Assembly (NCBI GenBank): GCA_000727475.1
Contig: KL647326.1
Coordinates: forward strand, 310,001 to 374,000
Reading direction: 5' to 3'
Origin: Sarcocystis neurona
Lineage: Eukaryota; Apicomplexa; Conoidasida; Eucoccidiorida; Sarcocystidae
DNA length: 64,000 bases
In this document: positions 21,301 through 29,157 of the stretch, piece by piece
Position numbering within the stretch: position 1 is the stretch's first letter
Layout of the letters: each line of letters opens with the position of its first letter
The notes under the pieces: generated by a model
Databases searched by the model: none
Told to the model about the DNA's origin: nothing
Seen by the model: only the letters and a program-made list of their open reading frames with translations
Program-made: the position numbers and the translations under genes

Positions 21301-23562
21301 CACCTTTATTTCTGCTGCTGCTGCCTCTGCTCGTCCAGTTCCGTCTCCTACTGCTGCATCTGCTGTTGCTTCTCTGCCATCCTGCGGCTGCTGTGAAGGT
21401 TGGTGCTGCAGCTGTGAGGCCATGCTGCTGCTGCGAGGCCATGCTGCTGCTGCGGCAGCTGTGCGGCTGTTGGCTGCTTCTTTCTCTCCAGGCGCTGCCG
21501 CTGTCTTCTGTTGCGCTTTTGTGTCGCTCTGCCGCAGCTGCAGCTGTGGTACAGCTGCCGAGGGCGCGCCTTTAATCCTGCGGCTGTCACGCGCCGCAGC
21601 TCTCTTACTATTACTGCTGCTGCTTCTTATTCTTCTGTCGTCCTGTCGTTCTACGATTGCCATTCGTGTATATTCATCGTGCAGGTGCTGTCTTTTTGAG
21701 CTGCTGCTGCTCCGACGGTCTGCGCTACGGGGGTGCTGCTGTTGCCGTTCTCTTCTGACGCAGTTGCTGGTGGCCCCTTGCTGCCGCTTCTTCTTCTTTC
21801 TCTTCATCGTCCTGCGCTGCTGCTGCCAGTCCTCTCCGGCCGCTGCGGATAATGCCCTCCCACCGCCGCCGGCCTGATGCTGCAGCTTCTTGCAGGCTGT
21901 GCGACGCTGCTGTTCTCATTGTCCTGCTGCTGCTGTGTCGCTGCTGCTTCTCCTGCCTGTGTGTGGGGCGGGTGCCGCTTGGCGCGCGCGCAGACTTCTT
22001 CGGCGCAGACTTTGCTGCCTCGCTGGCGCAGTTGAATCTCGGGAGCGGCGTGTTGAACGCGACTTCTTCCTCGTCTTCCTCGTCTGCCTCGTCTACGTCG
22101 CCGCAGCAGCACGCGTACTACGCGGCAGGAGGAGGAGCAGCAACAGCAGCAGGGGGGGCCGGAGGAGCAGGCGGCAACTTTTTCGTTGCGCCGGGCAGCC
22201 GCAGAGGAAGTGCGGCAGCAGCTGGTGTCTCTTCCACCAACCCGTTTTCTCAACCTGCTGTTGCCGGACTCTCTTCTGGTACACTTCTTTCGTGCGGTAT
22301 GTAGACCGACGTATGCATCTGCCAGTATCAATGTGTACATACGTATGTATATACATGTATTTACATATATATAGGAATTATTTACATATACATATGTAGG
22401 TCACATGTGAGTAGGTGTGTGTATATATATGTATGTAGTCAAATCTGTATATATATGTATGGCGGGCGTATAGATGTGTGGGTAGTGCGTGGATATATAT
22501 ATATATATGTTTTTCTGTATTTACGTGTATATATATATCCATGTGTAGACTGTGTGTACGTGTACATATATATGCATATATGTGTCTTCGAATACTTTAG
22601 AAGGTATACATACACATGCACATGTGTGTAGAAAAGTCTGTGTACGTTTGCTCGTATATACGTGAACACGCGTCGAATATATATATATATATATATATAA
22701 ATGTCAGTACAGGTGCACATGGGTCTCTGTATAAATCCACATGCACTGGCATTCCCACGTGTATGGGTTTTTTTCTTCTTTCTGCTTGCGGGGTGGATCT
22801 GTAAGTGTTCAAGCGTGTAGGAGGACCAAAAAGAGGTCCTCGTGAAGGTGAATTGCTGCGCGTGAGTTTCCTCCATGAGGGAGAGCGGCTGGCCCGACCA
22901 AATAATTCCGTGCCTTCGCGGGAGTGGCGTGGCTGGTCTTCCCTCCGCACTTTTGTGTCTCTATTCCAAGTTCGACCAAGTGACACCGTGTGGGTGGGTT
23001 GCACCACGCGCATGCAAAGAAGAGGTGCTGCTGGTGGGAAGTCTTGCGATACTCTCCTCTACACCACACAGGTGGGGGGCGGACATCTAGGAAGCGGATA
23101 GACAGGGATATCTACATGCGTGTAGACACCGTGTCTAGTTTTTCCTTGGGGGCGGACATCTAGGAAGCAGATAGACACAGATATCTACATGGGTATAGAC
23201 ACCGTGTCTACTTTACCTTTCCCAGCGTGTTCTGCAGACACGCAAGAGCGGATGTGTTTTGTTGGTGCGCCGTGTGTGTCTGTGTGAATATGGGATACGC
23301 ATGTCTGTGTGGAGGAGCAGCAAGAGTGAAGTTCACTTTTCTTGCTGCTGCTGCTGCGCTGCTGTATATGTGTACGTCTGGAGCAGGGTTCAGCAGCAGC
23401 AGCGGCACCGCTGCCGCCTTCGGAACACCCCAGCAGCAGCACCCCGCAGTTTCCGCAGAAATCTATGCGACGCGGCAGCCCGCGCCGCCCGTGGCTGCTG
23501 CTGTCTTCCGTCCTCAGGAGCAGCACCAGCTGCAGCAAAATCAGTCGTTCAACGCCTTCTAA
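6221..23562 (+). CDS. Epsin-like ENTH-domain clathrin adaptor, 11 exons
   Basis: Joining exons 6221-6327, 9384-9494, 10793-10871, 12334-12469, 13044-13135, 14375-15207, 16955-17166, 17941-18260, 21031-21286, 21994-22296 and 23387-23562 gives 2625 bases, 874 residues and a stop. Every junction is GT-AG and in phase. Residues about 40-165 form an ENTH domain (known role: phosphoinositide-binding membrane adaptor for clathrin-coated vesicles). Landmarks are TPLERNLKEATSDKNWG, KKWRRIFKALTLLDYLMRNG and GIREKAK. The long disordered tail carries an acidic Ser-rich linker, DLLGLD (clathrin-box-like), EWADF (ear-binding-like) and two NPF motifs (EH-domain-binding), as in epsins. At the position where plasma-membrane epsins have WRHVYK this protein has WRRIFK, more like Golgi/endosomal epsin-related proteins. 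The first exon start has A at -3 and G at +4. Domain identity is secure; exon limits in the tail are predictions, and an extra exon in intron 8 is possible. Confidence 0.85.
6457..6612. repeat. 24-bp G-rich minisatellite
   Basis: About six copies of a 24-base unit of the form GGTGCAGCAGGGTGGGGAGA plus AGGG, with small indels in the first copies. Runs of three to six G on the + (non-template) strand make it a candidate G-quadruplex former. It sits about 130 bases after the exon 1 donor. The Gly/Ala/Gln-rich open frame through it is a by-product. Confidence 0.8.
6650..8180. repeat. AT-rich microsatellite block
   Basis: TATATG, GTATATG, TACATA and CATACATACATA repeats. From 7979 to 8120 they include a 24-base unit made of CATC, then CATA repeats, then TATATC. 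Tyr/Ile/His-rich open frames on both strands are shadows. A T-run of ten lies at about 7342. A GA-rich patch is at 7625-7680. Confidence 0.8.
9384..9494 (+). CDS. Epsin-like exon 2 (ENTH helices 1-2)
   Basis: 111 bases between acceptor GTGTGGCAG and donor GTAACT. They encode TPLERNLKEATSDKNWG followed by VLSEIARCSFN. The ...KEATS..-WG.. pattern is the start signature of ENTH domains and contributes to the inositol-lipid pocket. The region is unique sequence with no repeat triplets, flanked by a CTG tract upstream and a CAG tract downstream (9505-9720). Confidence 0.85.
9495..10792 (+). other. Epsin-like intron 2
   Basis: 1298 bases. It opens with CAG-sense triplets (9505-9720), then a TATATG stretch carrying one copy of a 63-base repeat (9832-9894), another CAG patch (9920-10030) and a CTG-sense tract (10150-10720) before the acceptor ATGCTGCTGCAG. 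Confidence 0.75.
9832..9894. repeat. 63-bp dispersed repeat, copy A (intron 2)
   Basis: Begins GGTGCATTTGTCTTTTCTGA and ends ACCACGTCTACT. It matches 11393-11455 with one mismatch. Similarity extends upstream into the TATATG tract beginning near CAAATAC. Confidence 0.9.
10793..10871 (+). CDS. Epsin-like exon 3 (ENTH core)
   Basis: 79 bases. The first base completes a Cys codon, then TDYQQIMKFLWEALAEPPKK and WRRIFK, ending exactly at a codon boundary before donor GTGACA. The xxY..IM..LW..L......WR.I.KALTLL block is diagnostic of ENTH domains. Replacement of the His found in plasma-membrane epsins by Arg (WRR) is visible here. Confidence 0.88.
11393..11455. repeat. 63-bp dispersed repeat, copy B (intron 3)
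   Basis: Same orientation as copy A at 9832-9894. One base differs (GAGGATATTC against GAGTATATTC). Both copies sit in the AT-rich middle of introns of the same gene. Confidence 0.9.
12120..12300. repeat. Degenerate 43-46-bp CTG-rich tandem repeat
   Basis: Four units start with GCGACTGCTGCTG at 12128, 12171, 12214 and 12260, most containing TTCTCTGCTGCTGCAACTGG. They form the pyrimidine-rich run-up to the exon 4 acceptor. Confidence 0.75.
12334..12469 (+). CDS. Epsin-like exon 4 (ENTH core)
   Basis: 136 bases starting in phase after GTTGTAG. It encodes ALTLLDYLMRNGCEGVVAET, then RENQFALRALQQFSYTEEG and RDRGAG, ending with one base before donor GTAAGC. Known ENTH proteins have the same order: LTLL.YL...G.E.V, REN....L..FQY, (K/R)D.G. 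This is the best-conserved piece of the gene. Confidence 0.9.
12470..13043 (+). other. Epsin-like intron 4
   Basis: 574 bases, CTG-sense almost throughout, with acceptor GCTGCTGCTGTTGCAG. It lacks the AT microsatellite seen in most of the longer introns. Gln- and Leu-rich open frames in it are shadows. Confidence 0.75.
13044..13135 (+). CDS. Epsin-like exon 5 (end of ENTH domain)
   Basis: 92 bases. The two leading bases complete Ile, giving GIREKAKTVCMLALDPQLL, then a basic helix ending RDAAQRNRNK at donor GTAAGT. The N(V/I)REKAK motif and the following Leu-rich and charged helices are the C-terminal end of ENTH domains. Confidence 0.88.
13136..14374 (+). other. Epsin-like intron 5
   Basis: 1239 bases: TATATG microsatellite (13225-13650), a short unique and CT-rich stretch (13700-13860), then CTG-sense sequence (13920-14370) into acceptor CTGCGTGCAG. 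Confidence 0.75.
14375..15207 (+). CDS. Epsin-like exon 6 (Ser/acidic linker)
   Basis: 833 bases, phase 0 to phase 2, beginning FVGIGAHGERTGV directly after the ENTH domain. It then has a Gly/Ser/Tyr stretch (GKYGNSGYTGYS), Ala/Ser/Gln runs, a nine-Glu run, a second Asp/Glu block (about 25 residues near 14950-15020) and a basic end (KNKSRRAGKARRFSRKG) before donor GTGAGT. It is predicted to be disordered. Charged homopolymers of this kind are common in Eimeria proteins. Bases 14776-14926 are exactly repeated in intron 6. Confidence 0.75.
14776..14926 (+). repeat. 151-bp exact duplication, exonic copy
   Basis: Identical, by eye, to 15697-15847 over 151 bases in the same orientation. It encodes the Ala/Gly, poly-Glu and Ser/Arg part of exon 6. 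Confidence 0.95.
15208..16954 (+). other. Epsin-like intron 6
   Basis: 1747 bases. AT microsatellites (15290-16250) are interrupted by the duplicated exon fragment at 15697-15847. The motif CCTT(C)CCCTNTTATAGGTGATNTC recurs near 15535 and 15935. Unique sequence follows (16260-16570), then a CTG-sense tract (16600-16950) to acceptor TTGCTGCAG. Confidence 0.75.
15697..15847 (+). repeat. 151-bp exact duplication, intronic copy
   Basis: Perfect copy of 14776-14926, 921 bases downstream, flanked on both sides by TATATG microsatellite. It has no splice sites of its own at its edges, so it is probably not used as an exon. Confidence 0.95.
16955..17166 (+). CDS. Epsin-like exon 7 (clathrin-box-like motif)
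   Basis: 212 bases after TTGCTGCAG. The first base completes Val, then ETDLLGLDEPSLWNSGSG, Ala/Pro-rich sequence with PPPPTLP, ending before donor GTAAAG. DLLGLD resembles the L-hydrophobic-acidic clathrin box (consensus LLDLD) of epsins and AP180. The longer open frame that continues to 17789 runs through CTG-sense intron. Confidence 0.75.
17167..17940 (+). other. Epsin-like intron 7
   Basis: 774 bases of CT-rich and CTG-sense sequence from GTAAAG to CGCGTAGAAG. No microsatellite. The acceptor is less pyrimidine-rich than the others, so the exact exon 8 edge is the least certain. Confidence 0.6.
17941..18260 (+). CDS. Epsin-like exon 8 (WADF motif)
   Basis: 320 bases, phase 1 to phase 0. 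It opens EWADFTAAPTSTDA, then Ala/Pro-rich sequence with QRLAAIPFYPP, and ends APFFP at donor GTGGGT. An acidic-W-x-D/E-F type motif in a disordered tail fits adaptor-ear binding. The frame stays open to 18725, so the donor is chosen from phase with exon 9 and from the change to CT-rich sequence. Confidence 0.65.
18780..18975. repeat. GGACGGAAGACTAG-type imperfect repeats
   Basis: Five spaced copies of a GGACGGAAGAC(T)AG(C/G)CTGGGACTGT-like word are separated by TATATATG stretches (near 18765, 18830, 18870, 18917 and 18963). The degenerate unit is about 40-70 bases and lies inside intron 8. Confidence 0.7.
19571..19705. repeat. 35-bp pyrimidine-rich tandem repeat
   Basis: Nearly four copies of a 35-base unit beginning CCCGTCTCGCTGTCTTCCCG (starts at 19606, 19641 and 19676, with a partial copy before). 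It lies inside intron 8 and is Cys/Thr-free on both strands in no particular frame. Confidence 0.85.
21031..21286 (+). CDS. Epsin-like exon 9 (first NPF motif)
   Basis: 256 bases after an eight-T acceptor. In frame ARFDMHSSSLGFLPQ, poly-Gln, Ala/Gly, then EDKNPFSLLGAAAPGMVVPP and poly-Gln, ending before donor GTAAAG. NPF tripeptides are EH-domain ligands in epsins. The alternative minus-strand frame here is Cys-rich and is rejected. Confidence 0.75.
21287..21993 (+). other. Epsin-like intron 9
   Basis: 707 bases, mostly CTG-sense, ending GGCGCGCGCGCAG. The sequence AGGCCATGCTGCTGCTG occurs twice close together (about 21417 and 21436). Confidence 0.7.
21994..22296 (+). CDS. Epsin-like exon 10 (second NPF motif)
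   Basis: 303 bases, phase-matched at both ends. Reads DFFGADFAASLAQLNLGSG, a Ser run, Ala/Gly-rich sequence, then SSTNPFSQPAVAGL and LSSGTLLSC before donor GTATGT. FFGADF adds a further Phe/Asp short motif of the kind that binds adaptor appendages. Confidence 0.78.
22770..23070. other. Unique non-repetitive island in intron 10
   Basis: About 300 bases with no microsatellite or triplet bias, open on both strands (a + frame from 22805 and a minus frame to 22597). Product unrecognised. It could be an inserted element fragment or a non-coding RNA host region; there is no tRNA-type T-loop. Confidence 0.35.
23075..23210. repeat. 73-bp tandem duplication
   Basis: Two copies with period 73 (about 23075-23137 and 23148-23210), each containing GGGGGCGGACATCTAGGAAG and ending AGACACCGTGTCTA. 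Each copy ends in an imperfect inverted repeat (TAGACAC..GTGTCTA). Confidence 0.88.
23387..23562 (+). CDS. Epsin-like exon 11 (C-terminus, stop)
   Basis: 176 bases. Two bases complete Gly, then FSSSSGTAAAFGTPQQQ, SAEIYATRQPAPPVAAAVF and a Gln-rich end QNQSFNAF before TAA at 23560-23562. The phase from exon 10 fits exactly. Downstream at 23565 there is an A-run and an AT-rich 3' flank. Confidence 0.75.
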
Positions 23563-24930
23563 GTAGTCAAAAAAAATTTCCTTTTCACGGTCTAAACAGC
23601 TCACACAAATACCCACGTCTGTGAAGTCTGTGTATCTGCCCCATCTTATGTAGAGAAAGACACCCCTTTAATGTGTACATCTATCAGTATGTGCATATAC
23701 ATATATGCACACGCATAAACACGAGATACGTATCCCTGTGAGTACATTGATGATATATACATATATATATATGTATATGTACATACATCGATATATATAT
23801 ATATATATGTATATGTAGATGAATACATATACATGTATACATGCGTAGTCAATATGTAGATGTGTCCCTGTAGATACGTGGGTCATGTATATGTATAAAC
23901 GTTACACACATCGATATATGTATATATGTACACATGTGTACATATATATAAACGCATGCACACGTACGTATCGTATGTATCCCCGTGTACACAATTTACA
24001 TGTACGTCTATACATTTACGTTGCACACATAGATGTGTGTGTATATATATATATATGTATTCATATGTCCGTATATATAAATACATGTACACGCACACAT
24101 CCGTAGTCGATATATCTATGTGTGTATGCGCATCCCTGTGTATACATAATATATATATATATATATTTACGTTACACACGTTGATGTAGGTATGTATTTA
24201 TGTGCGCATATGTATAAATACATGTACACGTATACATGCAGAGTCGATAGGTATCTATGCGTGTATACGCCTACGACGTAGAGCAACACACACAGGCGTG
24301 TGCGCCAGCGTATACACCGCTGTAAGCGCGTCCACGAAGGACACAGGCAACGAGGTAGCTATCTCTGTATATTCTTTTTTGTAGAGTACGTGGCTAGAAG
24401 TATACAGCTGCTGAGAAAAAGAGAGAGGAAAGTGGAGAGTGTGACTCTCTGTCTCTCCGTTCACGTGCTTATTTCTCGCGACGCGCGTGCGTCCAGGGGG
24501 ATGCCGCTGTTCTGCAGCACTAACCCGAAGATGCTCTCCCCAAGAGACACAGAATTCCTTTGCATTCTGCTGCTCCGGCTAAGACGCGAACTGTTGCTGC
24601 TCAAGCGCGCACTGCTGCTGCTGCTCGCGCACACGTGGTGCAGCTGTATTTGCACGCCCGGTGCTGCTGTGCTGATGCATCGCACGCCTCCTGCTTTTTA
24701 GGGGCATCTGCATGCGTGCTGCCGGTTCCGCATGCCTCGTGCTGCTGCTTTTTTTTCTTACGCCTGCTGCTGCCGCTGCCACGGATAGACTGCTCGTATT
24801 GATACACGGCGACGCACGCGTACTGGTACAGCGCGGTAGCTCGGCCTTTGTCTTTCATGCGGCGCGCCGCCGCTGCTGCTGCTGCTTGGTAACTGCCAAG
24901 CTGTTCGGCTGCTGCTGATGCCCTTGCGCG
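23563..24930. other. Intergenic: microsatellite and CTG stretch
   Basis: TATATG/TACACG microsatellites at 23650-24260 and CTG-sense sequence at 24560-24920. No gene supported. Confidence 0.5.
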
Positions 24931-24939
24931 TGCGTGGAC

Positions 24940-25146
24940 ATGACGCAACGTCTGCTGCCGGTCCACGTGGGTCGCCAGACAGTGCTCCTGCTGCTGTTGC
25001 AGTTGGTGTTCAGTCACCCGTCAGAAGCAGCACCAGCGCCGGGCCGTGAGCTTTCTCAGGGAAAGGGGGCAGAGTGGCATCTGCGTGAAGGATTTTACGC
25101 AGAGAGTATTTCTTGCGAATGCATGCGGACGACGAACTTTTTCTAA
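24940..25146 (+). CDS. Candidate small secreted protein (68 residues)
   Basis: ATG at 24940, then MTQRLLPVHVGRQTVLLLLL, a Leu-rich hydrophobic core followed by a small-residue cleavage region (HPSEAAPA), then a short charged and Cys-containing mature part (GFYAESISCECMR) to a stop at 25144-25146. The hydrophobic core is partly CTG-encoded, so it may be spurious. No family recognised, and possible further exons downstream are degenerate. Confidence 0.25.
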   Translation: MTQRLLPVHVGRQTVLLLLLQLVFSHPSEAAPAPGRELSQGKGAEWHLREGFYAESISCECMRTTNFF

Positions 25147-25149
25147 TGG

Positions 25150-28080
25150 TGGCCAGGGCGGCACTGCGTGCGCGTCATGTAACTACTTTTTAAACTTGTC
25201 CATCCCAACAACTTTTGCGGCAACTTTGCATGTATACTACTTTCAAGGCTAATCTCCAGGCTTACAGATGCTGCCAGAAAACTCCACGTGGACAGCTGTT
25301 GCTGCGTAACCACTGCCGCTGCTGCCGCGTTTCTGCTGCCGGTCCTTCACGCGTGCTGCTGCACCTGCAGCTATGCTGCTGCGTCCGCGGGGGGTGGCTG
25401 CTGCGGCAGAATTTTCCGCTGCGGGTGCACCAACCTGCGCAAGTGCTGCCAGAGCATGTTGCATGCTCCTACCACACGATTATCACCGATGCTGCTTTGG
25501 GAGCAACGTGTCTGCAGTTGCCGCGTGTGGGGCTGCTGCCAGTCTAGCGGACACCGCTGAAAGGTAGTGCTACCTCGACGACGCTTACGCGAAACTTAGT
25601 CCAGGAGGCGAGCGCACAGGTGCTGCTAAGTTACAAGGAGCTGATGCAGGCTACCTTTGCAGTGGCGTCGAATCATGGCGCGTAATGCTGCTGCATTCGC
25701 AACACGCCTCTCGTCCTAATTCTACGCGCGTTGTAGGCGCTGCCGCCCAGGCACCCTGTCTTAGATTTTCTGGGTGTGTGTTGTTCGCCGTCGTTGCGGC
25801 TTCAGCTGCTATTTTTCTGCACCTGGAAACTGCACGAGTACCTCTTGCATTTGCACTCTGCTGTCCTACCTCTTCTCCTAACACCCTACATAGCCGTTTT
25901 TATACGCTGCTGTTGCAGTTCTCGGTGCCAATCTCCGCTGTTATCTGTGCCTGCTGCAGCTCTTCGTAGCACCCGGTTGCTCTCTCGTGCGTGCTGCTGT
26001 TGGCAGCCTGTCTCAGACACAGGTGCTGGGTTCTACCACGGCTCCCACAGCACAAGAACTAGATCTCTACTGCCAATAGCACCACGAGTACTGCTTGTGG
26101 CACTGCGCACCTCACACGAAAGCTACTATAGTTCTTTCACACACGGTAGTGCTGCAATTACGTCACTCACGATTGACGTGCTGGTTCTCTACTGCCGGTG
26201 ATGCTGGGGCGGCCTTCATCCGCCGTCTGCACTTTTGGGAGCAGGCGCGGCTGGGCTGCGCGGGTTGCTGCTGCGTCCAGAGCCGCCTGCATGTGTGCTG
26301 GTTCAGAGAATCCGACGTATGCGGAAAAACTCCTAGTTTCTTTTCAACGGGAATGTTCCGCTGCTGCCCCTGCGCATGAGGTGCCGTTGCTTGCACTTCA
26401 CTGGCGAGACCTCCTTTCGCCGTTGTCTTGTTGCTTCGTACCTCTGCCTTTTTTGCGGCACTGACGCATGAAGCAGGCTGTTTCTGCCACACCTCCACCT
26501 CCACTCCTTTCTCTTTCTGCGCAGTAGACGCCGCTGTTGCCTGCGCCCTTTCAGGTACTGTGGAGTAATGTCCACAGCAGCTTCTCTCCGCGTGGTGCCG
26601 TGGCCTTTCTGGGGCTCCGGATGCTGCATGTCCTGTATCTCTACAGATAGAGAACAGTTGCGCATCTATTAATCCAGAGATTCGTATATGCGTCAAGCGC
26701 TGCTATAGTCTGTGCCTCTCAGTTCCTGTCTTGTGCGTGCAGCTCCTAGCGTGGTCCTCATGCGGTATTGCTACTTTTTCTCTTGTTGCCGTTCACTCGC
26801 ACCTCTGCTGTTGCTGAAACGGACGTCATGCTACATGAGCCACTGTGTGCTACATTCCGTAAAACCACCTCTCGAGCTGCTCACGTGCAGTACGTATCGC
26901 TGCTACTCGTGCAGAGCTACTGTTAAAGCTGCAGTGCGCCTGGTAATGCTTTATACACTACAGAAGACGCCTCCGGCTCTGCCACACAACGTACTGCAGC
27001 GACACTTGCAGGTGCTGCTGCGCTGTAGTGGCCACAACAGGCGGTGTTGCTGCTGTTCTTGTAAAGGAGCTTGTATTGCGAGATGTGGTGCTGTTGTAGA
27101 ACCTCTGGCGGCTACTACTGAGAAAGAGGCTCCTGATGCACTAGGTGATGCTTCTTCTGCTAAGGGAAGGTGTTGCTGCGACTTCAGTAAAGTAACCCCT
27201 GGTGCGAGTGGGTTGCTTGGTGATTTGAGGCGCTTCTTTTTCAATTACCCGCGTCCGCAACCGCTGCTACTTTCTCCACGGTTCTGTCCACTCGACCATC
27301 ACCATATAAGCATACACACAGAGGTAGATGTACGCTGTATATGGAAACAAATACTTGCACATATATATATATATATATATATGTATATATGCAGTCACGT
27401 GTGTGAAGGGGCGTCGGTTTGAGACGCACAGAAATTTCAGATCCGGTTGCACATGCAACAGATACAAGTACAGCCAGGCGCTGTGTCGTCTCTTGAGAGT
27501 ACGAGGCTTTCTGCCCCCTCTAACACTTTTCCACACACATGAATCTGCGGATGTGCAAGTCTAACGGCCGAGTCATACGCAGGCGCGGCAGGAGCAGCCA
27601 CGCCTGCGCGAGCACAGCAGTAACGGTATCGATACGTGGGGTAGTAGCAGCACCAGTGGCAGCTGCGATCGAGACAACTTGAAATAGTCACTACCAGCAG
27701 CAGCAACACATGCGATGACACGGCAGCGGTCGCAGGAACTGCTGTGACAGCAGCTCTGCTGCTATGTCAAGGTGTTTTAAAAGAAAAGCAGAGGCAGCTC
27801 AGGAGACGTCCTTCGGTACTTCCAGCAGCACCGGCAGCCGCTGAAGTAGCTCAAAGAGTGTAAAGAGCTGTGCTTCCCCTGTTGCGTAGCAACGCGTGTT
27901 GCGTTCGATTCAACTTGAAGAACAGTAGTTACATCGGCTGCAAGAAACCATTTTACCACAGCAGATAGTGATTGCAGAGAAGAGACGGAACTGCAGAGCA
28001 AGCAGGCGCCTGCAGCAGCAGAAGTCGCCGCAGACAACAAAGTTGACAACCAAAGGAAAGAAAAGGAATCTTGGGGTGGA
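25150..28080. pseudogene. Degenerate coding-like fragments
   Basis: Low repeat content with short coding-like pieces in different frames that are cut by stops: + 25594-25683 (about 30 residues, including QVLLSYKELMQATFAVA), + 25720-25969, and minus 27437-27600 (YDSAVRLAHPQIHVCGKVLE). No splice pattern connects them. The simplest reading is decayed gene copies or exons of an unresolved gene. Confidence 0.25.
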
Positions 28081-28548
28081 GTGCAACGGTGGAGCCTCCA
28101 CCTTTCGCACAAGAAAGTAGAAGCCTTGCAAGACTGCTATCCACGTTCTACTGCTGTCGAATCCTGGTGCAGCAGTTGTAGCAGGAGTCGTCGAATGCAA
28201 CCATGGAGCCTCTACCTTTCGTACAAGAAGATAGATGTCTTGCAAGACTGCTGTCCACGTGCTGCTGCTGTCGAATGTGTGTCTTTACAAAGTGTCAGCT
28301 CAGCTCGCTACTATCCTGGTGCAGCTGTTGTGGCAGGCGTCGTCGAGTACGGAGTAGGACGTGTGCACTTCTTGGGAGCAGTAGTGAAAGATGCAGTAGC
28401 CACGTGGGATGAAGGGGACGGTGCAGTTTCTGGGAACGAGAAAAATGAGGCAGAACTTTTGCCTGACGCTACATCCTGCTTTGGACGTTTTCTTGCTATT
28501 ACTCCTGTTGCTGATTTCCACACCCTCCCCTCCGTAGGGTCTTGCTAG
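28081..28548 (+). CDS. Hypothetical ORF with a 114-bp internal repeat
   Basis: Open + frame of 155 codons. Two copies of a 38-codon unit start at 28091 and 28205 (WSLHLSHKKVEALQDCYPR against WSLYLSYKKIDVLQDCCPR). A later piece, YYPGAAVVAGVVEYGVG, repeats DNA seen in another frame of the first copy. The start codon is uncertain and function is unknown. It may be part of the decayed region upstream rather than a live gene. Confidence 0.3.
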   Translation: MQRWSLHLSHKKVEALQDCYPRSTAVESWCSSCSRSRRMQPWSLYLSYKKIDVLQDCCPRAAAVECVSLQSVSSARYYPGAAVVAGVVEYGVGRVHFLGAVVKDAVATWDEGDGAVSGNEKNEAELLPDATSCFGRFLAITPVADFHTLPSVGSC

Positions 28549-29157
28549 TCGTGCCTTTCGTCGCGTCGTGTTCCCGTGAAGCAACTTTACAAGCTTTTCT
28601 TCCTTATGCTGCTGCTGCCGCCGCTGTTGGTTCAGTGCGGTTATGCTGCTGCTGCCGTTCATTAAATATTGTCGTGTGGCAATGCGCTGTGGCTTCCCCT
28701 CATCGCTGCTGCTGCTCGTGTCTTCTGCTGACAACGGTTAGCTGTCGGTGCTCCTGCTGACATACCAAGGAGACTGTGAGGTGCTGATGCTGTTGCTTGT
28801 GTTTTGTCGTAAAGTGTTGCCGTGTGTCGGGTTGCTGCATTGGGATGCTGCTGAACGCCTTCTGAGAAGTTATCAGTTTCTGGGCCTTCATTCGTTGCAT
28901 GTTAGTTCCCTGATTTCTTCGTGCTGCTGCAGCGGCACCTACATCTCTCTGTTGCGGTTGCAATTGGAACTGTTCCGGCGTAGCCGTACCTTTACACCTG
29001 CATTGGTGGGGACATGTAACTGACGACAGTGTCTCGTCCGCCTCTGACGCATCTGCTGGCGTTTTCTTGTAATGCTGAGCGGCCCTTGCTGCTGCATGCC
29101 GGTTCATGGCCCATTAGCTTGGTGGCTCCTCCGCAGCAGCATTAGTTTGCTTCTGAA
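28549..29157. other. Convergent intergenic spacer
   Basis: About 600 bases with moderate CTG content between the preceding ORF and the 3' end of the minus-strand antigen gene. A Gln-rich minus frame (28700-29107) is open but has no clear coding character. A further 3' exon of the antigen gene could lie here. Confidence 0.3.

Larger units (their letters stand above)
22297..23386 (+). other. Epsin-like intron 10
   Basis: 1090 bases: TATATG microsatellite (22320-22740), a unique GC-balanced island (22770-23070), a 73-base tandem repeat (23075-23210) and a short CTG tract before acceptor TCTGGAGCAG. Confidence 0.7.

Noticed and set aside
25550..25600. YLDD resembling a reverse-transcriptase active site
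   Set aside because: No flanking RT motifs, no RNase H, integrase or LTRs; the frame is interrupted by stops.
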